Source: Beroe forskalii (taxonomy: Eukaryota; Ctenophora; Nuda; Beroida; Beroidae). From it: a stretch of DNA of 64,000 bases. The DNA is taken from contig WFMF01000029.1 of the NCBI GenBank assembly GCA_011033025.1, forward strand, positions 310,001 to 374,000. The letters run 5' to 3'. Position numbers and translations under genes: made by a program. Shown here piece after piece: positions 1 through 12,400 of this stretch; the stretch's first letter is position 1, and each line of letters starts with the position of its first letter. The notes under the pieces were generated by a model. It saw nothing but the letters and a program-made list of their open reading frames with translations, did no database searches and was not told where the DNA came from.

Positions 1-279
1 TAATTCGGACAAAATTCTCAAAATTTTTATTCATCATAAGCAACTCGATGGCGAAAGAATTTGGAAAAATTCGAAACTTTAATTTTTGCGAAAAAAGGGC
101 GTGGCCCACCACACCCCTCAGGGTGGCCGAAAAATCTCGTATTAATTTTCTGATTTATTATAAAGTTTTTTGCAACACGATGAAAAAAGAATTTCGTTGC
201 CTACTTGAAAACGAATCGCCATAAATAAATAAATATATATATATTAACAACACGCATTATATATAGTAAGATAAAAGAT

Positions 280-425
280 AAAAGTGTGCGCTGGACGGAC
301 AAAAGCGCACACTATTTGCAGGGGTCAGGTTAGAGTGATGGTTAGGGTGTGGGTTAGGGTTAGGGTTAGGTATAGTTCTGAAATAAAGTGTGCGCTTTTG
401 TCCACTGGACGGACAAAAGCGCTAA
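280..425. repeat. Hairpin-flanked telomere-like repeat
   Basis: GTGTGCGCT...AGCGCACAC occurs at 283-312. A second hairpin, GCGCTTTTGTCC then GGACAAAAGCGC, lies at about 391-421. Between them is a run of GGTTAGGGTTAGGG-type sequence (about 330-368). The combination of palindromic flanks and a TTAGGG-like core recurs near 46.5-47.6 kb. Confidence 0.6.
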
Positions 426-1296
426 CTTTTATCAGGTCAAGGTCAGAGAACCCGTTTCATGCCAATTGTGCCATGTGCATATCGTTTTTAATCACATGAC
501 TCACTTCACGTGTTATACAAGTGTTGTAAATTATGTGAATATCCCAAAAGTTTGCGCTTATGTCCGGCAGCCGTTTTTGCCATTAATTTCTTCGAAATTT
601 AATTTAATATTTATGAGATTTATGTTGTGATCCATGAATTTTAAAATACTGCAGTGCGTACTGTAATAAGCTTCATTTCAAGTTTTCAAGTCTTACAGAT
701 TTTATATTTTCGAACTTCTATATTCTATAAATTATATCTTCATAATTTTTCTCTTATTTTTGTTATTCATTGATCATATCAATATTTTCAATGTTTTGTG
801 ATCAATTTCAAAATTTTGGAAAAGTCCCCCCCCCCCCAACGTTAAAGTGCTCCTATTAAACTTTTCAAATTTCGATTAATAGAAACTATGGTTTTACTGC
901 CATAGTGTTATTTTATCTAAGATTTGAGATTATTAAGACAAACCTTGGGCATATGAGGGAAAAGGAAAACTAATGAGGATGATGAGGGCAATCATACTCC
1001 TCAGGAGGCAGTCCGACTGCAGCTTCTTTGGCTACATTCTTAATGTTGCATCACCTAAGAAGGAGCAAGATAGTTTCAAATTATCTGCTTCATAGTTCAT
1101 ATTGAAGTTAAGATTTTGAAATTTTGAATATCATAGCCATAATGGGATGGAAAATGGGTAACAAGGATTTCACGAAAAGATAACATTAATGCCTGGGAGA
1201 TAAGATAACTATCCTCTAATAAGACGGTCACTGACTGCTCCTTTGGCACCCCCGTCTGTACCCCTCTCTCTCCTAGTACATGCCTCAGGGGCGCAC

Positions 1297-1376
1297 ACTT
1301 TTTGCCCCCTTCTTGGGGGTTGTGTGCTGAGGCCCCATGTTTTGCCCCCTTTTTGGGGTTGTGTGCTGAGGCCCTA
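1297..1376. repeat. Two-copy tandem repeat of about 40 bp
   Basis: The phrase TTTTGCCCCCTTCTTGGGG followed by GTTGTGTGCTGAGGCCC occurs twice in a row with small differences in the C and G runs. There is no sign of coding function. Confidence 0.6.
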
Positions 1377-2618
1377 AGTACCGGCAGTTCCATCAGGGTA
1401 ACTGACTCCTTGCTCCAGGAAGGGTACCAATGTAATAAAATACAGGACATACAAAAATATAATTAAAAGTTTTAGTTGAAAAAAATGTACCGTCACAGGC
1501 CATTAACCTATATTTTTAGCGACAAAATAACAGTTTATATTTCTATCGAAACATAGAACCCTCAGCCGTTTTCATCGGTGTCAATTTGTATCTTTTATTT
1601 CGCTGCTTGAATAAGATGTTTCTTAACATTTTCATTGTGTTCTCATTGTGTTGCTGAGTTTTATATGCCCATGCCCCATACTCATTTACGGTAAATGACG
1701 GTCGTAAATGACAGTTATATACAGTCGTAACAAAAAGGTTTAATAAATTTTTATTGGAAGCAGCTAGCCACATAGCTCTTTTTCTGTGCTTTTTTCAATT
1801 ACGGTGATTAGCGAGATGGACTAATTTGCCATTAATACAGTAGCTATTGTATAAAAACTTTTTCCAAAATTTTCAATAACGTTAGTTTAGATGAGACGAT
1901 ATTCAGACATAAGTTTAAAAAAAAGTCTCAACAAGGTAAAACTGGAACAAAATACCTATTACCTTATGTCAAATCTGCTGCAGTGGAGCCTAATATAATT
2001 ATTCAAACTGTTGGCTTAATTATTCCTATGATTAGCATATTGAGAGTGACATAATGCGTCCTAATTATGGAAATAAGAGCAAGGATTCGGCTGGCTGCTC
2101 ATTAATTTGGATGGACCACGGACAAAGGCCTCTACCATGCGATTATTAGCATCAACAATATGGGAGGCGGCTCGTCAGGCGCCGTAAAACGTTTAACTCC
2201 GTCTAAGCCGATCGTAACTCCATTCATAACACCAGAGTGCAGATAATATAAGCCCGGGACCACATTGCTAGAACATCATTATTGAAGAAGACTGCATGTC
2301 ACCTCAAGTCTCTTTGAGAGTTTGAGTTAATAATATTGCTAAAACTACACTATTGAAGAAGACTACATATCACTTCGAGTTATTGAAGATTTTCTTCTAG
2401 AATCTGGCATGGTTGCTCAACTCAAGGGTATTTTGCCTGTGATAAAACACCTGGTTCGCCAGTAATTGGTATTATCAATTATACCGGATAGCCCAATAAA
2501 AACGCAACTAAAGTAAAGTTTAATAACTTTGCTGTATTTTCAAGTTTCAGTGCACCACTCCCCTGCAGATTACTACCGTGCCATTATTTAAAGAGTGTAA
2601 CTAACTGGTCGTGGCACA

Positions 2619-2775
2619 ATACGCTAATCTAACGAGACAGAAGTGATACTGCTGCACTAATTGCATTCGGCTGACGCCTCGTACCAATAAGTATACTAAT
2701 CAACTCTCGGCTTCTCCTCGGGCGATTAGTACAATTAATGCAACGGTATCACAATGCGCCGTTAGATTACATCGA
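2619..2775. repeat. Imperfect inverted repeat
   Basis: TAATCTAACG and GTGATACTGCTGCACTAATT on the left are matched in inverse orientation on the right by AATTAATGCAACGGTATCAC and CGTTAGATTA. The arms are about 50 bp and imperfect, consistent with a decayed foldback element. Confidence 0.45.
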
Positions 2776-3756
2776 ATGAAATTTTAGGATGCCTCAGGTA
2801 TTGTTCACAAGTTTTCGCACCAAAACTTTTAGTCTAGTTCACAAAATGTCTGGGTTATCAACGAAAAACCGGTTTTAGGTCATATTCCGCACCTAGGAAA
2901 AACGAATTTCAACTTCAGTTCCATGATTCTCTGAAATTGCCCGAATATGTTAAATCGTCATTGAAATTCAAAAAATAATATTAACTGAACACAATCTGTG
3001 AATCACTAGTAAACAAACATCATGCTTATAAGCATGATGAAAGATCTCGACATGTTGGAAATTGATCTTGCATATAATGGCCATTTTTTCGTTAAAAAAT
3101 GTAAAAATTGGCATATCAGAAAGATTTTTTTGTTGTTGTTGCAAACTTAATAAACCTTTCAGGATATTTTGGTCAAATTTTGAACAACATGACCCAAAAT
3201 TTTGATGAATTTTCGAGTCTCAGAAGTCGAAAAATAAATCGATTTTTTTGTCAATAACTCCGAGACTTTTTGAGACAGAAATTTGAATTCCAATAATCAG
3301 AAGTTGTAGAGCTTTACTTTTCTTGCGTTTTTATTACGTCACCCGATTTGTATATTACCCAAGTAGATTAGAACATCAGCACAGTCTGAATTGTAGCAAT
3401 GCTACAAGAAGAAGGGAACAGGCAACTATTCACCTTGAGGCGATTACCAAACTTCTACAAACCTTATGATTATGAAGCAGTTTTACTGGGCCGCTACGAA
3501 ATGAGGGAGTCTGCGGAGCATTAAAAACAGTCAATGAAAATCCCGCATTACCGAAGCCTGCGGTCCTGCGAGAGAAAGTGGGGCTATTAAATCTGAATTG
3601 CATTAATGTTTGAATAATTCGAATACTTAATCTCTGATATCGTTGGCGATTGAACCGAAGAATCAGGTCTCTGAATTTGTTTAATCCTTGCTCCTCTCTG
3701 TGCGTGGTATTGCAAGATAACAGTTGCAATTAGACTCCAACAGGAGGTGAAAATAG

Positions 3757-4432
3757 AAGTAGGTAAAGTTAAAAGTAGTGGTAAAGTATAAAGTAAAGTT
3801 GCACTTATCAGGTAAAGTAGAAGACAAATTAGGAGCTAAAAGGAGATTGTCAAGTAGTAGATAAAGCATAGTAGGTAAAGAAATGGTAAAGTATTTATCA
3901 GGTAAAATAGTAGACAAATTAGCAGATAGATAAAAGGAGATTGTCAAGTAGTAGATAAAAGCATAGTAGGTAAAGAAGTGAGTAAAGTATTTATCAGGTA
4001 AAATAGTAGACAAATTAGCAGATAGATAAAGGAGATTGTCAAGTAGATAAAGCATAGTAGGTAAAGAAGTGGTAAAGTATTTATCAGGTAAAATAGTAGA
4101 CAAATTAGCAGATAGATAAAAGGAGATTGTCAAGTAGTAGATAAAGCATAGTAGGTAAAGAAGTGGTAAAGTATTTATCAGGTAAAATAGTAGACAAATT
4201 AGCAGATAGATAAAAGGAGATTGTCAAGTAGTAGATAAAGCATAGTAGGTAAAAGTAGTGGTAAAGTATTTATCAGGTAAAATAGTAGACAAATTAGCAG
4301 ATAGATAAAAGGAGATTGTCAAGTAGTAGATAAAGCATAGTAGGTAAAGAAGTGGTAAAGTATTTATCAGGTAAAATAGTAGACAAATTAGCAGATAGAT
4401 AAAAGGAGATTGTCAAGTAGTAGGTAAAGTAG
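3757..4432. repeat. Tandem array of about 92-bp units
   Basis: About seven head-to-tail units contain GGTAAAGTATTTATCAGGTA, AGTAGACAAATTAGCAGATA and GGAGATTGTCAAGTAGTAG, with short indels between copies. The marker GGAGATTGTCAAG recurs roughly every 92 bp. Minus-strand open frames across it only translate the repeat and are not treated as genes. Confidence 0.85.
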
Positions 4433-4549
4433 CAGGTAAAATATACTTGATCAGTTGGTATTGTAAAATTCAAAGTTCTGCGTCGGAACATGAAATTACG
4501 CTCTAAGACTGAGTTTTGCGGGCCGCGATCATGTAATGTAGACCATAAT

Positions 4550-5180
4550 ATCAGTCCCTTCTCATAAGAGGACTGGGATTAGAGTGGTAATTGGAATGGA
4601 ATCACCGTAGTGATTGAACGCTGAACTGAGATCAGAGTGCTAAGTGGATTGGCATCAGAGTGGTAAATGACCATTGGACTGAGTTCAGAGTGGTAAGCAG
4701 ACTGGGATCAGAGTGGTAAGTAGAATGGAATCAGAGTGGTAACTGGATTGAGATGAAAGTGTAAAATGAACATTGGACTGGGATCAGAGCAGTAAGTATA
4801 ATGGATTATTGAATTAGCGTAGTAAAGTAGTAAGTGAACTGAGATCAGAGTGCTAAGTAGATTGGGATCAGAGTGGTGAATGGACATTCGATTGGGTTCA
4901 GAGTCGTAAACAGACTGGAATCAGAGTGGAAAGTGGACTCAGGACAGACGTCAGAGTGTCAAATGGACTGGTATCAGAGTGATACGTGAATGAACAGAAT
5001 GGTATATAAATGGATTGAGCAGAGTGATATAAGTGGATTGAGATCAGACTGCAGGTAAGATAAGAGTGTTAGTGGACTGGAATTGGATTGGTAAGTCAAC
5101 CGAGTCAACAGAGTTCAGAAATTAGAGTAGGTAGTAAGTAGACTGGCGTCTGCTATCAGAGTGGTAAGTGGAAAATGTAG
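4550..5180. repeat. Degenerate minisatellite, about 25-bp units
   Basis: Many variants of GGATCAGAGTGGTAAGTGGA occur, strongly diverged and of uneven length. The core TCAGAGTG resembles the GTCAGAGTG of the array at 57.3-58.3 kb, so the two may be distantly related. Confidence 0.65.
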
Positions 5181-6103
5181 GAAACATCATGGAAGTCAGA
5201 ACAACTCTCTGATATCAACTGAACATTGGCAAATGAAGCATGTTTATATACATGGAAATTGGAATAAATAATCGTATGTGTACCTACGCACGTTATAACG
5301 TAGATTAGGTACTAATGTCAACAATTGCCTATAGATCTACAGCAATAATAACAATGTGTGCTAAGTGCTAAAACAACCACATTGTTTTTACTAATTTGGC
5401 ATAATTCAGTTATCCCAGCACTATTGAGTAGTGACAGTACTGCAATTTCATGCTCGATGGGTTAATTTGGCTAGCTAACCAGGATAATGTTACTTGATTG
5501 GGTACCTAGCATTATCAGTTTCTGATCGTTTGAAGAATCATTTTCCGTCGCATTTCAAATATTGAGAGTCCCAGTTATCAAAATATTATGTAGTTATCAA
5601 AATATCACCTGCTTTGATAGCATAGATATGTCAATTCATTCGGGTAATTTGGTTCTGAAATGATATATGGCATATCTTTGCTTATAATTGTCCTAGAAAT
5701 TTCGTTCGAATTGGAAAGTGAACTAGCGTTCACTGATTAATCACATGAACTGGCCCATTTTCCTAATTAACATTCAGGAAGCCCAATGAGTTTTTACTGT
5801 AGGGCACGTGACTACTCCACTTAATTGGAGCAGCGCAGAATCTGCACTAGATCTGTTGTTGATTTCTACAGCAGATAATATTCCCTAGATCTGCGGTCGA
5901 TCTGCGGTCGATCTGCGGTTGATCTGCACTGCAGATTTTAATGACCGCAGATTTTACGGAACATCGGACTGCAGATTCACAGCACATTTTAATAACCGCA
6001 GATCCACTGCAGATCTACCGCAGATATTCTGTACAGGAACAACGGAATCAAGAGTTTGACGACACAATATGATTGAACTGAGACTCGGCGGGTCTTGACT
6101 GCT
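5180..6103. other. Non-coding spacer with a palindromic motif cluster
   Basis: No gene seen. At about 5,885-6,030 the motif GATCTGCGGTC is repeated in tandem and is then followed by its inverse, GACCGCAGAT or CCGCAGATC, along with several CTGCAG cores. The cluster could fold on itself. Confidence 0.5.
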
Positions 6104-7306
6104 GACAGAAATGCTTGTGCGTGATCACCATATCTCGAACCCTTTCTATGATTCAGGCTAGTTGGCGACTACTTGCTTACACTTCAGCTCTAGGTATATT
6201 GACGGCTACTTGTTTACCCATCTTCTCTGGTATAGGTTGGTTAAATGTCTCACCTTATTTTTACTACGAGCACGTTACGGTTTTTATATAATTTTCTTCA
6301 TTTTCTATTTGTGGACTCACAAGTTACATTTAGTTCATTTATTGTTTATTTTATACTCTCTTTCTACTTAAAAAACTGATTCAAAGGCTTTTCATAATTC
6401 TTCCTCTAACCACATATCCGGAATTCTAATTTCACCTACATACCTTCTTCACTTGTTTTCCCATGAATTTTAATTAGTTGAATTTCATTAGTTCGTTGTA
6501 CTGGCATCAGCTTTGTGCTTGGGAGACAGACCGTCTATTTATACTTTTGTGGCTTACAACAATTATCTTATTCAATTTCCCTCTTACTCCAGCATTAATT
6601 ACATTACCTTTATTAATAATTTATGCTATGATTTGCTTTCCATGAAGAATGCCTTTTATTACATTTAGCTGCGTCCCATGATTGTTTTTCTACTTCCCCC
6701 TATTTCCCTTCGCTTACACTTACTTCAAGTTTGCTTCTATTCTATTACATTTACGTACTTAATACGTTCTTTATTTACTGTCTTGGTGAATGAGTACAAA
6801 TTAAAGTAAGTTTTTAACACATTAAATGGGATGTTTACTTAATTATATGTTTATCTATAATTCTTTGTTTTCCATTAACTCTTTTCATTGAACTGGGAGC
6901 TTTTTTATTAGTTTGGTTACGGTTCGGGGTACATATGGAATGGTTTCACCTTCTATATGTGCGGCCTCCGGGGTGTAGGTTTCTTGGGCTTGGAGGCCGA
7001 AAAATCGTGTGTGGTACACTTTGTGCTGCACAATCACCCTTGCCCAACTGATGACCCATGTTAGCCCTAGAGCACTAACGTTCACTTTCAGGCCTTAAAT
7101 TATTATTAAAAATCATAGAATCCTTTTAAGCATGAATGACTGGAATGATATTACACCCTATTACATAAATACATAATATGATTTAACCTTGCATGGTTAC
7201 ACGTATAATCGTTCATTTTATATTGCTTTTTGTAACCCTGAGATATGGACTGATCGGACTACAGCACTTCTGTACTGTAGTTCATAGATTAAAATATGTC
7301 TGGGCA
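6104..7306 (+). repeat. 1.2-kb direct repeat, copy 1
   Basis: This copy is nearly identical to 7,482-8,668, differing by a few substitutions and small indels. It starts with GACAGAAATGCTTGTGCGTG and ends near TTAAAATATGTCTGGGCAG. Both copies carry the same 69-codon open frame (6,162 here), which looks incidental. I see no transposase or polymerase. A recent segmental duplication or a non-autonomous element are both possible. Confidence 0.8.
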
Positions 7307-7481
7307 GTGAGTGTGCTCGTGGAGGCTTGATAGGCTCCCTTGACACGATACCTGTCGACAGTAATACGTCATGGGTGAGAGTCAGGTCATCTCCTAGCTT
7401 TAATTAGGTTAATTAGGAAATTGATATATTTTACCGCATAATTCAGCTAGCACCATAGCTGTCCTGGCTACCACCTGCGGC

Positions 7482-8668
7482 GACAGAAATGCTTGTGCGT
7501 GATCACCATATCTCGAACCCTTTCTATGATTCAGGCTAGTTGGCGACTACTTGCTTACACTTCAGCTCTAGGTATATTGACGGCTACTTGTTTACCCATC
7601 TTCTCTGGTATAGGTTGGTTAAATGTCTCACCTTATTTTTACTACGAGCACGTTACGGTTTTTATATAATTTTCTTCATTTTCTATTTGTGGACTCACAA
7701 GTTACATTTAGTTCATTTATTGTTTATTTTATACTCTCTTTCTACTTAAAAAACTGATTCAAAGGCTTTTCATAATTCTTCCTCTAACCACATATCCGGA
7801 ATTCTAATTTCACCTACATACCTTCTTCACTTGTTTTCCCATGAATTTTAATTAGTTGAATTTCATTAGTTCGTTGTACTGGCATCAGCTTTGTGCTTGG
7901 GAGACAGACCGTCTATTTATACTTTTGTGGCTTACAACAATTATCTTATTCAATTTCCTCTTACTCCAGCATTAATTACATTACCTTTATTAATAATTTA
8001 TGCTATGATTTGCTTTCCATGAAGAATGCCTTTTATTACATTTAGCTGCGTCCCATGATTGTTTTTCTACTTCCCCCTATTTCCCTTCGCTTACACTTAC
8101 TTCAAGTTTGCTTCTATTCTATTACATTTACGTACTTAATACGTTCTTTATTTACTGTCTTGGTGAATGAGTACAAATTAAAGTAAGTTTTAACACATTA
8201 AATGGGATGTTTACTTAATTATATGTTTATCTATAATTCTTTGTTTTCCATTAACTCTTTTCATTGAACTGGGAGCTTTTTTATTAGTTTGGTTACGGTT
8301 CGGGGTACATATGGGGTGGTTTCACCTTCTATATGTGCGGCCTCCGGGGGTGTAGGTTTCTTGGGCTTGGAGGCCGAAAAATCGTGTGGTACACTTTGTG
8401 CTGCACAATCACCCTTGCCCAACTGATGACCCATGTTAGCCCTAGAGCACTAACGTTCACTTTCAGGCCTTAAATTATTATTAAAAATCATAGAATCCTT
8501 TTAAGCATGAATTACTGGAATGATATTACATAAATACATATGTTTTAACCTTGCATGGTTACACGTATAATCGTTCATTTTATATTGCTTTTTGTAACCC
8601 TGAGATATGGACTGATCGGACTACAGCACTTCTGTACTGTAGTTCATAGATTAAAATATAGTGGGCAG
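7482..8668 (+). repeat. 1.2-kb direct repeat, copy 2
   Basis: Second copy of the 6,104-7,306 unit, offset by 1,378 bp, with about 175 bp of unrelated sequence between them. The spacer near 7,307-7,481 does not occur after copy 2, so this is not a simple continuing tandem array. Differences include a shortened ACACCC stretch near 8,525 and loss of one C near 7,957. Confidence 0.8.
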
Positions 8669-9472
8669 CTTCTACAACAACATTTAATATAATATATTGA
8701 AATAAACAAATAAATATATTGAAATTATATTAACAAGTTGTATTTTATCCTCACCAACACGAGTTTTTGTTTTTATATTCGCTTGGAAACCTGGCAAGTG
8801 GCAAAATTATTATCTTTTATTGATGTATTAAACTTGGCTTTTATTTATCTTTCATTTTTTATATTCATCAAGTTGGCTACGAGTTTTATGGAGACTCAAA
8901 TTTCCTTATCCTTAAGATTAATTCTGATGAGTTTCTTTCTTCATGTTGTTCAATGTGATATTGTTACGAAACAGTGAAAAGCTCGCTCGCAGGATGTAAT
9001 AAAATTTGATTTTACGATGAAAATTAAATCAAGGATTAATTATTCCTTTCAATGCTCGTTTATTTTCCTTCGCTTTGCAGTGTTTTGGCGATTTGCCAAA
9101 TCCCTTTCTCAAATTTCATCTAAAATTGTTAACAAATTACCCCATTCCCTTTCAAATTGATGATAACCCGCAACATTTGACTTTTAACTTTCACTCATTA
9201 AGTTCCAAGTTTGATGCTGAGATCTTTGAACTTTGCGGTAATGTGCTATTATGTGGCGTTAATTTTGTATTTTTTAAATTTTTCCCTGTTCAAGGTTGAT
9301 TTTTTTTCTTGTTTCCCTTTTAACATCCCCATTTGTTGAGCATCATGACGACTGCAGCCCTGTCCTAAAGACCCATCCCAGAAAACATCCCATATTCTCC
9401 AGTCCCAAACATAAAAGAAACACATACCAGAGCATCCAGATCTAGATCATCAGTGTAGAGTATCATGTTGGA
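8669..9472. other. Spacer upstream of the Sema/CCP gene
   Basis: AT-rich sequence with short open frames only. It ends in the likely 5' UTR or promoter region of the gene starting at 9,473. No TATA box or other core promoter motif is convincing. Confidence 0.4.
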
Positions 9473-12400
9473 ATGAACCCAGCCATCATATTCCTGATTC
9501 TACTGACTGATATTATCATAGCGCAAGAGACGAGCAATCTAGTCGACTTGCGATTCTTTAAGTGAGTTTTAGGAACTATTTTAGGGGAATTTTATAATCT
9601 TACTATATATAATTCTTCATCATATATATATTTATCTATGTAATTATGTTTGTCTGGCGTCTGTCCGGTCTGACACCACTCCGTAATGTATCAGAAGACG
9701 TGAAATTAGATCCTTGACACTGGTTAACTAGACTATATGGATTGTAAAGCACTGTCTCATCAGCAAATTCACAGTATGTTATGAATCTTGAATGTTTTGA
9801 TATGAGGTCTCAGGTACTGCTTTCTAGCAGGACCCAGTCTGTCCGGTCTGACATCACTCGCAACCCAATCGAGCACCCGACCGGAGGTCGCGGGTTTTGC
9901 TAGTTTATATAATTGGAACTTTTCAATTTTAACGAAAATCAAAACTTATTTGAAAATTTCAAATAGGTTTTGATTTTCGTTCATTACCAGTTACCACTTG
10001 CAGCCAAATCCTTGGCTCCATGACCTGTTCAAGGAACCATTGGATAATGAAAATAGCATTCTTGCAGTACAGTACTGTAATTTCAAGACAGATGAAGGTC
10101 GAAAGTTCTTTAAAATACTGAACTTTATACTCTCAGGCAGGAAAGTTGTTCAGTGTACCTTGGAGACGATGAAAGCGGCAGGTATGATCCTCGGACCCAC
10201 CTCCTCTACGCGAATAATACCATCAGTGACGTTGTCAACTGCAAACTACACCTTAGACAGGTAGGCTTTTTAGTGAATTACTGAAACTGCAAACTACGCA
10301 TTAGACAGTTAATGGAAGCCTTTGTGAATCTTTTTCCAATTCAAAAAAGGTAATTTTTATGGTTTTCCCCGAAATTTGAAAAATTTCCTTTTTAATTTCA
10401 GCTTCTCTATCGTCCACTTTTTCGACCAAATTCGTTGAATCTGCTCAATCAATGTTTACCCCCAACGTTCTCGCTACTTCACTGATTTGCTGTCAACCGC
10501 TGTCAACATAAAGAGTGGTTATTAAAAATCAATGACTCATATTGTTGAAAGAAGTCTGTCTGATTGTCAATGTCAAGTGTCCATGTTGCCTTTATGTATT
10601 TTTAATGACTGTAACTTTGAGTTCAATTTCAACAAGGCGGTAAGGCACGAAACTTCTATAACATCACCAATTATATCAAACCTATGAACTTGATGAATTT
10701 TAAAAAGGTCCTGTCATTCTGACATACTTCGTGTCTCGGACAGTGCAGAATTTGTATTATGTACAAATAATGGATAATAATTAAATGATAGGTAAGTAAA
10801 TAATACTAATATCAAATTATCAATGTTACGCGAATTTTTCGCAGTAACTTGGTGATGCAAGATTAGAGTCATCACTTTCCTTCCTGACACCACTTTACTC
10901 CTTGACTTCTCTTTACTTGAACTTGACACCAGTGTACTCCCTGACACCACTGTACTCCCTGACACCACTCTACTCCCTGACACAACTCTACTCCCTGACA
11001 CCACTCTACTTCCTTACACCACTTTACTCCCTGACAGCACTGTACTCCCTGACACCACTAAACTCCCTGACACCACTTTACACCCTGACACCACTGTTCT
11101 CCCTCACACCACTCTACCTCTCTACTCCCTGACACCACTGTACTCCCTGACACCACTCTACTCCCTGACACCACTTTACACCCTGACACCACTGACACCA
11201 CTCTACTCCCTGACACCACTCTACTCCCTGACACCACTCTACTCCCTGACACCACTCTACTCCTGACACCACTCTACTCCCTGACACCACTCTACTCCCT
11301 GACACCACTCTACTCCCTGACACCACTCTTCTCCCTGACACCACTCTACTCCCTGACACCACAGACACCACTCTACTCCCTGACACCACTAATCACTATA
11401 CTCCCTGACATCACTCTACTCCCTGACACAACTGTACTCCCTGACACCACTCTACTCCCTGACACCACTCTACTCCCTGACACCACTCTACTCCCTGACA
11501 CCACTGCTCCCTGACACCACTGTACTCCCTGACACCACTCTACTCCCTGACACCACTGTACTCCCTGACACCACTTTACTCCCTGACACCACTCTACTCC
11601 CTGACACCACTCTACTCCCTGACACCACTGTACTCCCTGACACCACTCTACTCCCTGACACCACTGTACTCCCTGACACCACTGTACTTCCTGACACCAC
11701 TCTACTCCCTGACACCACTCTACTCCCTGACACCACTCTACTCCCTGACACCACTCTACTCCCTGACACCACTCTACTCCCTGACACCACTGTACTCCCT
11801 GACACCACTGTACTCCCTGACACCACTGTCTTCCCTGACACCATCCCACTCCCTGACACCACCTTACTCCCTGACACCACTTTACTGCCTGACACCACTC
11901 TACTCCCTGACACCACTCTACTTCCTGACACCACTTTACTCCCTGACACCACTGTACTCCCTGACACCACTCTACTCCCTGACACCACTCTACTCCCTGA
12001 CACCATTCTACTCCCTGACACCATTCTACTCCCTGACACCATTTTACTCCCTGACACCATTCTACTCCCTGACACCACTCTACTCCCTGACACCACTGTA
12101 CTCCTTGCTTCATTTACACACTTTACACTTTGACATCATTCTGATCCTTGACACCGCTCTATTCCTTGACACCACGATTGAATTCAGGCTTGCTGCTGAG
12201 CTACACTTCGAATAAATTCAAGCTTTTGGGCCCCAGAGAATTTTAAGATTTTTAGATTTATATTTCTTAATATTTTCTCATCCCATATTCATGTTCAACC
12301 ACGGTTTAATTACATCATTTACCATTTAGAAAATTCCACATCATTTTGTCACTTCCTTTACAAAATACACAAGCTCACATAATTTTACCTGAAGTAAGGC

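Larger units (their letters stand above)
1..3750. other. Intergenic region without a supported gene
   Basis: AT-rich sequence with only short open frames that lack splice consensus, domain motifs or coding-like composition. It contains the hairpin/TTAGGG-like repeat near 280-425, a C10 homopolymer near 828, a two-copy repeat near 1,297-1,376 and an imperfect inverted repeat near 2,619-2,775. A phrase beginning ATTGAAGAAGACT occurs twice, near 2,281 and 2,352. I see no gene here. Confidence 0.6.

Noticed and set aside
3681-4491. Minus-strand frames with repeated NLSTILPDKYFT peptides
   Set aside because: They follow the 92-bp tandem repeat exactly and change frame with its indels.
9998-10264. 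An 88-codon plus-strand frame covering the exon 2 region of the Sema/CCP gene
   Set aside because: The phase set by exon 1 selects a different frame from acceptor 10,136 onwards, which gives a Cys-containing Sema-like peptide and joins the later exons.
11373-12113. A 246-codon minus-strand open frame (and overlapping 202- and 96-codon frames) of Cys/Trp-rich repeats
   Set aside because: It is a translation of the 18-bp minisatellite, whose unit length is a multiple of three and so keeps all frames open. It lies in an intron and has no start context or splice support.
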